Source: an uncultured Flavobacteriales bacterium (GTDB taxonomy: Bacteria > Bacteroidota > Bacteroidia > Flavobacteriales_D > Parvicellaceae). From it: DNA of 11,775 nucleotides. The notes under the pieces were generated by a model. The model saw only the letters and a program-made list of their open reading frames with translations, did not search any database and was not told the DNA's origin. Position 1 is the stretch's first letter, and every line of letters starts with the position of its first letter. Shown here piece by piece: positions 1 to 8,070 of this stretch. The stretch lies in NCBI GenBank assembly GCA_938084875.1, contig CALKFX010000082.1:1-11775 (forward strand), written 5' to 3'. The translations under genes and the position numbers were made by a program.

Positions 1-1739
1 AAGAAAATTCTGAAAAAGAAGAAATTATTTTGGATGGCCAGCAGATGTCCAAAGACTATGAATTTTTCAATATTGGAGATTATGATGTTTCAATTGACAA
101 TAATATAATGGCCTATAGTTTAGACACACTCTCGAGAAGAATTTACCAAATAAAAATTAAGAATTTAATTTCAAATGAATTGTATCCAGAAAAATTAGAA
201 AACACTACTGGGTCTATTGTATTTGCCAATGATAATCAAACTATTTTCTACGGTAAAAAAGACCCTACCACACTTAGATCATTTCAAATATATGCCCATA
301 AATTAGGAACTGATCAATCAGAAGACATTCTTATATTTGAAGAAGAAGACGAAACATTTTCTTGTTATGCCTACAAGTCTAAATCTATGGAATTTATAGT
401 TATAAATTCTTCTAGTACATTAAGTGATGAATATAGGCTTATCCCTGCAAATGACCCGCTAAAAAAACCTGAAATTTTTCAAAAAAGAGAAAGAGGATTA
501 GAGTATAATATTTACCATCATCAAGATAAATTTTATATACTAACTAATAAAAACCACCATAATTTTAGTGTAGAGACATGCAGTAAAGACAGTACTGGAA
601 AAGAAAATTGGAAAGAATTTATTTCTGGAAGAGAAGATGTTTTAATTGAAGGATTGGATGTATTTGACCAATTCTTAGTGGTTTCAGAAAGAAAACAAGG
701 TCTACTACAATTATGTGTAATGAATTTTAAAAACGATTCTTTGCACTATATTCCATTTAACGAGCCAACTTATGTTGTTGGAACAAATTCAAATTTAGTA
801 ATGAATACTTCTGTTTTAAGGTATTCATATAATTCTATGGTAAACCCCGGAACTATGTTTGAGTACAATATGGAAACAAAAGAAAGTAAAATATTAAAAG
901 AAAAAGAGGTTGTTGGAGGATATGACAAAGACAACTATGCTTCTGAAAGAGTTTGGGCTGAGGGAAGAGATGGAACTAAGATTCCAATGTCCATGGTTTA
1001 TAAAAAAGGAATAGAGAAAGATGGTCAAAACCCGACACTTTTATATGCTTACGGATCTTATGGATATAGTATAGATCCTACATTCAGCTCCAATAGATTA
1101 ACCTTGCTTGATCGAGGATTTATTTTTGTTATTGCACATATTAGAGGTGGAGAAGACATGGGAAGAAATTGGTACGAAAATGGTAAGCTATTAAAAAAGA
1201 AAAATACATTTTATGATTTTATTGATTGTGGAAAGCATTTGATAGAAAATAGTTTTTGTAGTTCTAAAAACTTGTATGCAGCAGGTGGAAGTGCTGGAGG
1301 ATTACTGATGGGAGCGGTTATCAATATGGCACCAACTTTATTTAATGGGGCAATTGCACATGTTCCATTTGTAGACGTAGTAACAACTATGTTAGACAAG
1401 TCTATACCTTTGACTACAGGGGAGTACGACGAATGGGGAAATCCAAACGAACTAGAAAATTATAATTATATGTTGAGTTACTCACCATACGACAATATTC
1501 AGAAAATGAATTATCCTAATCTTCTGGTAACAACTGGTTTGCACGATTCTCAAGTACAGTATTGGGAGCCTGCAAAATGGGTAGCTAAATTAAGAGATCT
1601 AAAAACCGATGATAACCTTCTGATTTTAAAAACCAATATGAAAGCTGGACATGGTGGCTCTAGCGGAAGGTTTGAGTATCTAAAGGAAATAGCTTTAGAT
1701 TACGCGTTTTTATTTAAATTGGAAGGAATTACTCAATAA
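1..1739 (+). CDS. Prolyl oligopeptidase family (S9A, oligopeptidase B-like) serine peptidase, 5'-truncated by window edge
   Basis: This is a cytosolic or periplasmic serine peptidase that cuts short peptides; oligopeptidase B enzymes prefer sites after Arg or Lys. Codons are in frame from base 3 with no stop, and the first residues (ENSEKEEIILDGQQM) already match the interior of the family, so the true start lies upstream and roughly 110-130 residues are missing. The first half is beta-propeller-like sequence, including SVDNN/AYSLDT-style blade segments. The second half is an alpha/beta hydrolase. The catalytic triad is visible: Ser in GGSAGG (codon 1290-1292), Asp in LHDSQV (1545-1547) and His in AGHGG (1650-1652). 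The C-terminus is intact. The last 11 bases overlap the convergent shikimate kinase gene, so there is no room for a separate terminator. Whether an N-terminal signal peptide exists cannot be seen here. Family assignment is firm; the exact subtype (PtrB rather than another S9A member) is likely but not certain. Confidence 0.93.
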   Translation, partial: ENSEKEEIILDGQQMSKDYEFFNIGDYDVSIDNNIMAYSLDTLSRRIYQIKIKNLISNELYPEKLENTTGSIVFANDNQTIFYGKKDPTTLRSFQIYAHKLGTDQSEDILIFEEEDETFSCYAYKSKSMEFIVINSSSTLSDEYRLIPANDPLKKPEIFQKRERGLEYNIYHHQDKFYILTNKNHHNFSVETCSKDSTGKENWKEFISGREDVLIEGLDVFDQFLVVSERKQGLLQLCVMNFKNDSLHYIPFNEPTYVVGTNSNLVMNTSVLRYSYNSMVNPGTMFEYNMETKESKILKEKEVVGGYDKDNYASERVWAEGRDGTKIPMSMVYKKGIEKDGQNPTLLYAYGSYGYSIDPTFSSNRLTLLDRGFIFVIAHIRGGEDMGRNWYENGKLLKKKNTFYDFIDCGKHLIENSFCSSKNLYAAGGSAGGLLMGAVINMAPTLFNGAIAHVPFVDVVTTMLDKSIPLTTGEYDEWGNPNELENYNYMLSYSPYDNIQKMNYPNLLVTTGLHDSQVQYWEPAKWVAKLRDLKTDDNLLILKTNMKAGHGGSSGRFEYLKEIALDYAFLFKLEGITQ

Positions 1740-2226
1740 GTAAACTTATTTCACTAGCAATTTCCTCTGGGATTTTATAGTCTGTTTTTACTATAAAATC
1801 AGCCTCACAATAAATTGATTCTCGTTGTTTATGTAATTTTTCAAAAGAAGTTGCGTCTTGAAACATTGGTCTTGAAGAATTATTTTTTATTCTGTTATTC
1901 AGCAACACAACACTGGATGTTTTTAAATAAACCACTTGGCCAATAACTTTTAATTTATCAATATTTCTATTAAAAATAGGAAATCCGCCACCAGTAGAAT
2001 AAACGCATTTTTTTTTATCGAATTGATTAATTATATCTCTTTCAATATTTCTAAAATAACTTTCTCCATTTTCCTTAAAAATAGATTCGATAGATCTCTT
2101 TTCTTGCTCTTCTATTAACTGGTCTGTGTCTATAAATTTGTATTTAAGTGTCTTTGCTAGACATCTTCCAACGGAGGATTTTCCTGCACCCATCATTCCA
2201 ATAAGAAATACTAAAGATTTGGACAC
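1729..2226 (-). CDS. aroK: Shikimate kinase
   Basis: Cytosolic enzyme that phosphorylates shikimate with ATP to shikimate 3-phosphate, the fifth step towards chorismate and the aromatic amino acids. The 165-residue length is typical. Visible motifs are the Walker A loop GMMGAGKSS (residues 10-18), the shikimate-binding DTD (33-35), an Arg in YFRNIE (Arg59), the STGGG loop (77-81), the lid Arg in SSRPMF (Arg119) and a late Arg in KQRESIY (Arg135). The start is a GTG at 2224-2226: the next in-frame Met lies within the P-loop, and I see no ATG just upstream, so GTG is the only workable choice. It begins 5 bases after the stop of the hypothetical gene before it and is the last gene of the prmC-ligA-hypothetical-aroK operon. 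Its 3' end overlaps the convergent peptidase gene by 11 bases. AroK and AroL cannot be told apart by sequence alone; aroK is the default name. Confidence 0.95.
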   Translation of the reverse strand: MSKSLVFLIGMMGAGKSSVGRCLAKTLKYKFIDTDQLIEEQEKRSIESIFKENGESYFRNIERDIINQFDKKKCVYSTGGGFPIFNRNIDKLKVIGQVVYLKTSSVVLLNNRIKNNSSRPMFQDATSFEKLHKQRESIYCEADFIVKTDYKIPEEIASEISLLIE

Positions 2227-2231
2227 TATAA

Positions 2232-2789
2232 TTATTTTTTATTAAAAATTTTTAAATAATTGATTACGTGCTTTACATATTGAAAATAATCCTTAGGATC
2301 TGTTTCAATCATTAAATCGTAATAAGGTGTCTTTTCTTCTGAAAAACTACCAACTTTAAATGGAGAATTGGACATGTGCAAAATAAATCTAAGCGGAATG
2401 CTCTTGACTTCTGTTAGGTCTAGGAGAATATCAAATCTCTCTGAAATAAAATTTTTAACAACTGCTTTGTTGGGGAAAGCATGGTAATTAAGATCGTAAA
2501 TGGTAAAAAAATCTAGTCCTAACTTACTCTTTAAAAATTCAGGATCGTCTTTTAATGGGTAAAAGGCAAGAATTTTAATATTAGGAATTTTAAATTCATC
2601 CTTTATCATTTTAATTATTTTGACAACGGATTCATAGTCAGACTCATTTTCAATTATGCAAATCATGCCCATTGATTTAGCATCCTGAATATTACAAGAG
2701 CTTACCTGTCTAATATTTTCCTTATTAATTAATCTTTGTAGAAACTTTTCGCCTAAAAGAAATTTGATTTTTAAGAATGTAAACTTCAT
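2232..2789 (-). CDS. Conserved hypothetical protein, DUF6913-like
   Basis: A 185-residue soluble protein with no signal peptide or membrane segment. The N-terminus is basic and rich in Phe, Lys and Leu (MKFTFLKIKFLLGEKFLQ). A beta-alpha-beta-looking stretch follows: GMICIIENESD, then a helix, then NIKILAFYPLKDD. Later segments are FDILLDLTEVKSIPLRFIL, HMSNSPFKVGSF and YYDLMIET, ending in a basic helix, QYVKHVINYLKIFNKK. The overall look and the position right after ligA match a family of uncharacterised proteins in Bacteroidota that I associate with DUF6913; that link is from memory and was not searched. It starts 24 bases after the ligA stop and ends 5 bases before the aroK GTG, so it is almost certainly co-transcribed with both. 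I recognise no catalytic motif and assign no function. The neighbours (DNA ligase, shikimate kinase) are housekeeping genes and give no clear hint. Confidence 0.85.
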   Translation of the reverse strand: MKFTFLKIKFLLGEKFLQRLINKENIRQVSSCNIQDAKSMGMICIIENESDYESVVKIIKMIKDEFKIPNIKILAFYPLKDDPEFLKSKLGLDFFTIYDLNYHAFPNKAVVKNFISERFDILLDLTEVKSIPLRFILHMSNSPFKVGSFSEEKTPYYDLMIETDPKDYFQYVKHVINYLKIFNKK

Positions 2790-2813
2790 TAGTTATAAAC
2801 TTACAAAAAGCCT

Positions 2814-4877
2814 TTAAAAAAGCTCTCCTTGTTGATAATGTTTTGAATCTTCATTTGGTTTTTCTTCACTAATCAAATTAAGAAACTCATCTTCGTTCAA
2901 AATAGAGACCTTAAACTTTTCAGCTTTTTCAAGTTTGGATGGTCCCATATTTTCTCCTGCTACAAGAATATCAGTACTTTTACTTACAGAACTTGAGTTT
3001 TTTCCACCGTTAATTTCAATAGTTTTTTTCAATTCGTCTCTAGAGATATTTTTAAAAGTCCCTGAAATAACAATTTTCTTATTTTCTAAAATGGTAGATT
3101 TTAAAATATTTTCAGATGTATCTGAAGTCATATTAAGTCCATTTTCAAGAAGCAAATCAATTATTTTGTTGTTATAATCGACAGAAAAATATTGCACAAT
3201 AGATTCTGCTATTTTATCTCCGACTTCGTCGATACTACATAGTTCTTCAAAATTTGAAGAACGCAATTGGTTTATATCTTTAAAATAAGAAGTTAATTTC
3301 TTGGCAACCGTTTCTCCAACATATCTTATTCCAAGACCAAAAAGTACTTTGTGAAAAGGTGCAGACTTACTTTGTTGAATACCATTAATAATGTTTTCAG
3401 CAGATTTCTCTGCCATTCTTTCTAAAGGAAGCAAGTCTTGTGTCTTAAGAGCATAAAGATCTGCAATATTTTCAATTAGCTTTTCATTATACAATTGTTC
3501 TACAGTTTCTTGTCCAATTCCATCTATATTCAACTGCTTCCTGCCGATAAAATGAATTATCTTTCCTTTAATTTGTGGAGGACAAAGATTAGAATTTAAA
3601 CAATAGTGATGGGCTTCTCCTTCATCTCTTACAAGATCAGATTCACATTCTGGACATTTTGAAGAAAAAACAAATTTACTACTATTGGCATTTCTTTTAG
3701 AAATATCAACCCCAGTGATTTTAGGGATAATTTCCCCTCCTTTTTCTACGAATACAGAGTCATTAATTCTTAGGTCTAGCTTTTCTATTTGATCGGCATT
3801 ATGAACACTTGCTCTTTTGACTATTGTTCCACTAATTTCCACAGCTTTTAAACTAGCAACTGGCGTAATTGCTCCTGTTCTTCCTACTTGGTAAACTATA
3901 TCTTCCAAAATAGTAGAAACTTGGACTGCTTTGTATTTGTAGGCAATTGCCCATCTTGGAGATTTGGAAGTATTGCCAATTTCTTTTTGAATATCTATTT
4001 CATTAACTTTTATAACAATTCCGTCAATTTCAAAGGGTAGATCTTCTTTTCTTTCTTCCCAGTAATTAATAAAATTCATTATTCCATTTACATCGTTTAC
4101 TTGCTCTACATACTTGTCTTTAACGGACGGCACTTTAAAGCCAAACTTAGCTAAATAATTGTATTGTTTAAAAAGACTATTTATAGTCTGGTTGTCTAGG
4201 AAGACAGCATAGATAAAACAATCTAATTTTCTTTTTGCAACAATAGAAGAATCTTGCAGTTTAAGCGTTCCTGAAGCAGAATTTCTAGGATTTGAAAAAA
4301 GAGCAAGTCCTTGGTTTTCTCTATTCTGATTTAGTTCCTTAAATACCGATTTAGAATACATTATTTCTCCTCTTACTTCTAAGTTTTCTGGAAAATCTCC
4401 AGAAAGGACTAGTGGAATAGAAGAAATGGTTCTTACATTGTTGGTTACATCTTCACCTTGAGTTCCATCTCCTCGAGTAATAGCTTTTACAAGATTGCCA
4501 TTTTTATAAATTATACTAATTGCAACTCCATCGTACTTTAGTTCGCAAATGTAAGTTAGTGGTACATCAATTATCTTTTTAACTCTTTGATCAAAATCTG
4601 CAATATCATCTTTGGAATAACTATTGGAAAGTGACAACATTGGATACTTATGGGTGACTGTTTCAAAAGACTTGGTAATGTCACCACCCACTCTTTTAGT
4701 TGGTGAATTAGCATCGTATAGTTCTGGATATTTAATTTCCAACTCCTCCAGTTCTTTTAAAAGCTGGTCAAATTCATAATCAGAGACTACAGACATACTA
4801 TGAATATAGTACTGTGTATTGTAAGAATGGATTAATTCTCTTAACTCTATAATTCTATCAATATCTATTTTACTCAT
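2814..4877 (-). CDS. ligA: NAD-dependent DNA ligase LigA
   Basis: Seals nicks in DNA during replication and repair, using NAD+ to adenylate itself. The protein is 687 residues, the usual full length. Domain order is as expected: an N-terminal Ia domain with YY (residues 23-24), then the adenylation domain with the nucleotidyl-accepting lysine in ELKYDG (Lys114), TRGDG (134-138) and DGIVIK (285-290). The OB fold follows, with VGRTGAITPVA (331-341). Next is a four-cysteine zinc finger, Cys408, Cys411, Cys426 and Cys432, with the same spacing as I recall for the E. coli enzyme. Helix-hairpin-helix repeats lie at about 440-580, and a C-terminal BRCT domain at about 598-672 (KKIVISGTF onwards). 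The start codon overlaps the end of prmC by 8 bases, which suggests translational coupling, and the next gene follows after 24 bases. Nothing is missing or unusual. Confidence 0.98.
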   Translation of the reverse strand: MSKIDIDRIIELRELIHSYNTQYYIHSMSVVSDYEFDQLLKELEELEIKYPELYDANSPTKRVGGDITKSFETVTHKYPMLSLSNSYSKDDIADFDQRVKKIIDVPLTYICELKYDGVAISIIYKNGNLVKAITRGDGTQGEDVTNNVRTISSIPLVLSGDFPENLEVRGEIMYSKSVFKELNQNRENQGLALFSNPRNSASGTLKLQDSSIVAKRKLDCFIYAVFLDNQTINSLFKQYNYLAKFGFKVPSVKDKYVEQVNDVNGIMNFINYWEERKEDLPFEIDGIVIKVNEIDIQKEIGNTSKSPRWAIAYKYKAVQVSTILEDIVYQVGRTGAITPVASLKAVEISGTIVKRASVHNADQIEKLDLRINDSVFVEKGGEIIPKITGVDISKRNANSSKFVFSSKCPECESDLVRDEGEAHHYCLNSNLCPPQIKGKIIHFIGRKQLNIDGIGQETVEQLYNEKLIENIADLYALKTQDLLPLERMAEKSAENIINGIQQSKSAPFHKVLFGLGIRYVGETVAKKLTSYFKDINQLRSSNFEELCSIDEVGDKIAESIVQYFSVDYNNKIIDLLLENGLNMTSDTSENILKSTILENKKIVISGTFKNISRDELKKTIEINGGKNSSSVSKSTDILVAGENMGPSKLEKAEKFKVSILNEDEFLNLISEEKPNEDSKHYQQGELF

Positions 4878-5724
4878 TTTTAGTAGCTACAACAAACCTT
4901 TTTTTGCCTTGAAAATCTTTATAAACAGAAGATTTAAAATATTTTTTACTATCTAATAAATTTACAACATCGTTGGCAAAATCCTCATGAATTTCGAAGT
5001 AAATTTTACCATTTTTTTTCAAATGATTGCATGCAAAATCTGAAATTATCTCGTAGTATTTAAGTGGTTCTTCATTTTCAACAAAAAGTGCTTGTGATGG
5101 CTCATTTAGAACAACATTTGGATGCATATATTTTTTATTTGAGACAGGAATGTAAGGAGGATTACTTACTATCACATCCCAAGATTTTTCTTCATTTTTA
5201 TATTCCAAAATATCTTTAATTATAAAATCTATCTCCACTTTATTGAGCATAGCATTGTCTTTAGCAGTTCTAATAGCGTCTTTTGAAATATCAATCGCTG
5301 TGCAGTTAGTTTGAGAAAATATTTTTTTTAAAGCTATAATTATACATCCAGAGCCAGTACCAACATCTAATATTTCTTTTAAAGAATCTTGCTTGTGGTT
5401 ATTTAAAATTAAATGTACTAACTCCTCAGTTTCTGGTCTTGGAATTAATACTTTAGGGTTAACTTTTATTAATAAATTACAAAAAATTGTTTGTCCAGTT
5501 ATATATTGTAAAGGAATGTTTTTGGATAGTTTTTCTAAAGAATTCTCAAAAAAAGAAACTTCTTTTGGGCTAGGCTTTTGATTTTTATTTAATAAATAGT
5601 CTACTCTTTCCCACTTCATTTTAAAAAAAAGCAACTCAAAAAATATATTTTCTATTTCTCTAGAAGAGAAATTCTCTTTAAGTGAATCTAAAAATATTTC
5701 TTTGCATTGATTAAAGTTATTCAT
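4870..5724 (-). CDS. prmC: Peptide chain release factor N5-glutamine methyltransferase
   Basis: Uses S-adenosylmethionine to methylate the glutamine of the GGQ motif in release factors RF1 and RF2, which improves translation termination. The product is 284 residues, the normal family length. A helical N-terminal release-factor-binding domain (about 1-85) is followed by PLQYITG (71-77) and PKVLIPRPETE (90-100). Then comes the SAM-binding motif I, LDVGTGSG (119-126), the acidic AIDIS (143-147) and the signature NPPY (188-191), which holds the substrate glutamine. I chose the ATG at 5722-5724 (MNNFNQ). A TTG four codons upstream is also in frame but is a weaker start and sits closer to the palindrome at 5751-5780. 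prmC is the first gene of the minus-strand operon and overlaps ligA by 8 bases. The older name is hemK. Confidence 0.95.
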   Translation of the reverse strand: MNNFNQCKEIFLDSLKENFSSREIENIFFELLFFKMKWERVDYLLNKNQKPSPKEVSFFENSLEKLSKNIPLQYITGQTIFCNLLIKVNPKVLIPRPETEELVHLILNNHKQDSLKEILDVGTGSGCIIIALKKIFSQTNCTAIDISKDAIRTAKDNAMLNKVEIDFIIKDILEYKNEEKSWDVIVSNPPYIPVSNKKYMHPNVVLNEPSQALFVENEEPLKYYEIISDFACNHLKKNGKIYFEIHEDFANDVVNLLDSKKYFKSSVYKDFQGKKRFVVATKNE

Positions 5725-5750
5725 GTATAAAAGCAAAATGTTAAATTTTC

Positions 5751-5780
5751 AAAACATTCAATGCGTGCATTCAATGTTTT
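5751..5780. promoter_or_regulatory. 30-bp near-perfect palindrome, probable operator between prmC and the acyl-CoA dehydrogenase gene
   Basis: The left arm is AAAACATTCAATGC, the spacer is GT and the right arm is GCATTCAATGTTTT. The arms are reverse complements at 13 of 14 positions; the sole mismatch is C opposite C. The same site also contains a direct repeat, CATTCAATG, at 5755-5763 and 5768-5776. It lies 36 bases before the dehydrogenase ATG and 26 bases before the prmC ATG, so a bound protein could affect either gene. A 30-bp symmetric site without a hairpin-like loop fits a dimeric repressor (MarR or TetR type). The ATTCA/TGAAT half-sites resemble those of known TetR-type fatty-acid repressors. 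The MarR gene at 7572-8030 is the nearest candidate for the binding protein. The palindrome is seen; its role is inferred. Confidence 0.65.
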
Positions 5781-5786
5781 TGTATA

Positions 5787-5797
5787 TTACATTGTAA
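5787..5797. promoter_or_regulatory. Short perfect palindrome TTACATTGTAA upstream of the acyl-CoA dehydrogenase gene
   Basis: An 11-base perfect inverted repeat (TTACA-T-TGTAA) lies 7 bases past the large palindrome and 19 bases before the dehydrogenase ATG. Its right part, CATTGTAAA (5790-5798), recurs exactly in the marR-fadI gap at 8062-8070. It could be a second operator half or overlap the promoter. It is too short to be certain. Confidence 0.3.
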
Positions 5798-5816
5798 AAT
5801 TATAGTATAAAAAATA

Positions 5817-7577
5817 ATGAGCATCAAAGGTGGAGATTTTATAACAAAAAAAACTGAATCCTCAGCGGTTTTTGTTCCTGAAGAATGGAATGAAGAAGAA
5901 AAAATGTTAAAGCAAATGATTCATGATTTTCTTGATAAGGAACTTCATGTATTAGAAAGGGAGCCAGAGGCATCAAAGGATCTTCCTCAAATTGTTGAAA
6001 TGTTGGACAAAGCAGCTGAACTAGGTCTTTGTGGAATTGCAATCGAAGAAAAATACGGAGGATCTGACTTAAGTTTCAATGCTGGTTTACTTTATATGGA
6101 GGCATTTGCCTATGGTTTTTCTTTTGCCACTACAATAGGTACCCATGTTTCTATTGGATCGTTACCAATTGTGTATTATGGAAATGATCAACAAAAAGAA
6201 AAATATTTACCAAAAATAGCAACAGCAGAAATTAAAACTGCATATGCACTTACTGAGCCCTCTGCTGGTTCTGATGCAAATTCTGGCAAAACAAAAGCTA
6301 CTATAGATACTAAAAATAATTGTTATTTGATAAACGGGCAAAAAATGTGGATTACCAATTCTGGTTTTGCAGAAATTTTTATTGTTTTTGCCAAAATTGA
6401 AGACGATGAAAAACTTTCGGCTTTTATTATTGAAAAGTCTTTTGGTGGAATTACTTTGGGAGAAGAAGAAAAGAAATTAGGTATAAAAGGATCTTCAACT
6501 AGACAGGTTTATTTTGAGAACTGTCCGGTACCAATGGAAAATCTATTAGGCAAAAGAAACGATGGGTTTAAAATTGCACTTAACATACTTAACTCTGGTA
6601 GGATTAAGCTTTCAGCGGCTACAATAGGCGGTTCAAAGTTTGCTTTATCAAAAGCTATTCAATATTCAATAGAAAGAGAACAATTTGGGAAAAGTATTGG
6701 TGAATTTACAGCTATGCAGTACAAAATTGGCGAGATGGCTAGGAAAATATTTTCTGCAGAATCAGCCATATATAGAACTGGGAGAAACATAGATTTAAAG
6801 GAGAAAGAATTAAAAGAAAATAAGATTCCTGAAAATGAAATAAAATTAAAAGGTCTTAGAGAATATGCCATAGAATGTTCTTTAATGAAAGTATATGCAT
6901 CAGAAGTATTGGATTATTGTGTAGATGAATCGCTTCAAATTCATGGTGGAATGGGTTACAGCGTAGAAACAAAGGTAGAAATGGGCTATAGAGATGCGAG
7001 AATAACTAGAATTTATGAAGGAACTAATGAAATAAATAGAATGCTTTCTTTTGGTGAGTTAATGAAAAGAGGTTTTCATACGAAAGAAATTGATTTGAAA
7101 TCATTTACCCAGAAAATTCCATTTCAAATTTTTAAAAGTGCATTAGGAATTCAGGAAAAATCAAGTTCTCAATATTTAGAAAATTTTAAATATTTATTTT
7201 TTACTCTTACCAAATATGCAACGGATGCTTTCGGAAGAGCTTTGGAACATGAGCAAGAAATAATTATGGATTTAGCAGATATATTAGCTGAAATCTATGT
7301 CCTTGAATCTACATATTTAAGAGTTGAGAAATTAAAAACTAAAGAAAGTAAAGATGCTGCATTTAAAATGAAGCAAAATATTTGCGACTTACAGTTTTAT
7401 GAAGCCAATTCAAAAATAATGCAGTGTGCGACTTCAATTTTTGATAGTCTTCCTAAAAGACATTCTTCCTTAAAAAGAGTAATAAAATCTTTGGTAATTA
7501 AAGAAAAAGTAAATCCAATGGAACTAAGGAGAGAAATTGCAAAATATTTAATCGCAAATAAAGAATATTCTTTATAA
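5817..7577 (+). CDS. Long-form acyl-CoA dehydrogenase (FAD-dependent, beta-oxidation)
   Basis: Catalyses the first beta-oxidation step, acyl-CoA to trans-2-enoyl-CoA, passing electrons through FAD to electron-transfer flavoprotein. At 586 residues it belongs to the long class, which has an extra C-terminal helical domain like mitochondrial VLCAD/ACAD9; ordinary members have about 380-400. The N-terminal helical domain covers about 25-135. The beta domain carries signature 1, AYALTEPSAGSD (about 142-153), and MWITNSG (177-183). The C-terminal catalytic domain carries IHGGMGYSVETK and RIYEGTNEINR, in which Glu401 is the expected catalytic base. The extra helical part runs from about 440 to the end. 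The ATG at 5817 gives MSIKGGDF, which fits the KGGEF-like N-terminus I expect in Bacteroidota homologues. The gene is divergent from prmC, preceded by palindromes at 5751-5797, and its last 6 bases overlap the convergent marR gene. Chain-length preference cannot be read from the sequence. Confidence 0.95.
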   Translation: MSIKGGDFITKKTESSAVFVPEEWNEEEKMLKQMIHDFLDKELHVLEREPEASKDLPQIVEMLDKAAELGLCGIAIEEKYGGSDLSFNAGLLYMEAFAYGFSFATTIGTHVSIGSLPIVYYGNDQQKEKYLPKIATAEIKTAYALTEPSAGSDANSGKTKATIDTKNNCYLINGQKMWITNSGFAEIFIVFAKIEDDEKLSAFIIEKSFGGITLGEEEKKLGIKGSSTRQVYFENCPVPMENLLGKRNDGFKIALNILNSGRIKLSAATIGGSKFALSKAIQYSIEREQFGKSIGEFTAMQYKIGEMARKIFSAESAIYRTGRNIDLKEKELKENKIPENEIKLKGLREYAIECSLMKVYASEVLDYCVDESLQIHGGMGYSVETKVEMGYRDARITRIYEGTNEINRMLSFGELMKRGFHTKEIDLKSFTQKIPFQIFKSALGIQEKSSSQYLENFKYLFFTLTKYATDAFGRALEHEQEIIMDLADILAEIYVLESTYLRVEKLKTKESKDAAFKMKQNICDLQFYEANSKIMQCATSIFDSLPKRHSSLKRVIKSLVIKEKVNPMELRREIAKYLIANKEYSL

Positions 7578-8030
7578 AGCTAGTTTTGTTTTTTCTAATT
7601 CTATTACATCTGAAATAGCATCGGTAACCTTATAAAAAGCTGAAAGGTCGGACGGTGATATTTTATCTTTAATATTTTTTTCTAGAGTGAATAATCTCTC
7701 AGCAGCTATGTTTCTCAGCTTTAGTCCGTTTTTGGTTAGGCATATGTATACTTTTCTTTTGTCTTTAGTGTCCTTTCTTTTAAATACCAATTCTTTTTCT
7801 TCCAAAGATTTTAGCAATCTAGATAAACTGTTGGGCTCCATTCCCATTCTTGGTGCAATTTTAGTCACTTGGGTGCCAAATTTTTCATTGATAGTCATAA
7901 GTACAAAAGCTGTTGAAAGAGTGCCTATTTCTTTGGAGGTTTGTTCGTTGTAAAATTTAAAAATCTCAATCCAAGAAGATCGAATTCTATTTACAACTAT
8001 TCCTTTGGCAATTTTTTCGTAATTATTCAT
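7572..8030 (-). CDS. MarR-family transcriptional regulator, likely of fatty-acid oxidation genes
   Basis: A 152-residue winged-helix DNA-binding protein that should act as a dimer. The N- and C-terminal helices (about 1-30 and 105-152) are the dimer arms. The helix-turn-helix lies at about 52-79, with a recognition helix around MEPNSLSRLLKSLEEKEL (64-81). The wing, rich in Lys and Arg (KRKDTKDKRKVYICLTKNG), covers about 84-102, the usual MarR wing pattern. It sits between the acyl-CoA dehydrogenase and fadI, on the opposite strand, divergent from fadI across 150 bases. It overlaps the end of the dehydrogenase gene by 6 bases. Its placement makes it the best candidate for the palindromes at 5751-5797 and in the marR-fadI gap. 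An acyl-CoA or fatty-acid ligand is plausible but not shown. A palindromic TTGTTTACAA touches its start codon, which would fit autoregulation. Confidence 0.93.
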   Translation of the reverse strand: MNNYEKIAKGIVVNRIRSSWIEIFKFYNEQTSKEIGTLSTAFVLMTINEKFGTQVTKIAPRMGMEPNSLSRLLKSLEEKELVFKRKDTKDKRKVYICLTKNGLKLRNIAAERLFTLEKNIKDKISPSDLSAFYKVTDAISDVIELEKTKLAL

Positions 8031-8039
8031 TGTTTACAA
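8030..8039. promoter_or_regulatory. Palindrome TTGTTTACAA at the marR start codon
   Basis: The arms TTGT and ACAA flank TT. The site covers the first base of the marR ATG, read on the minus strand. With one more base it gives the 11-mer TTTGTAAACAA (minus strand 8040-8030), which recurs on the plus strand at 11668-11678, upstream of the secreted-protein gene. It may be an autoregulatory site, but short AT-rich matches like this can arise by chance. Confidence 0.25.
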
Positions 8040-8052
8040 ATTAGTAATTTAT

Positions 8053-8070
8053 TTCACATTGCATTGTAAA
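8053..8070. promoter_or_regulatory. 18-bp imperfect palindrome upstream of marR
   Basis: The halves are TTCACATTG and CATTGTAAA, which pair at 14 of 18 positions. It lies 23 bases upstream of the marR ATG and on the fadI side of the divergent gap. The CATTGTAAA half is identical to 5790-5798 upstream of the acyl-CoA dehydrogenase gene. It is a candidate site for MarR autoregulation. Confidence 0.35.

Noticed and set aside
30..32. TTG as start codon of the S9 peptidase
   Set aside because: The frame is open to the window edge and the residues before it already match the family, so the gene is simply cut by the window.
2935..3177. Plus-strand open frame inside ligA, and similar ones at 5393-5581 and 7687-7953
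   Set aside because: They are mirror frames of well-supported genes with low-complexity Phe/Ser/Leu-rich translations and no recognisable domain.
5734..5736. TTG as the prmC start
   Set aside because: The ATG four codons later gives the normal length, and TTG is a rarer start.
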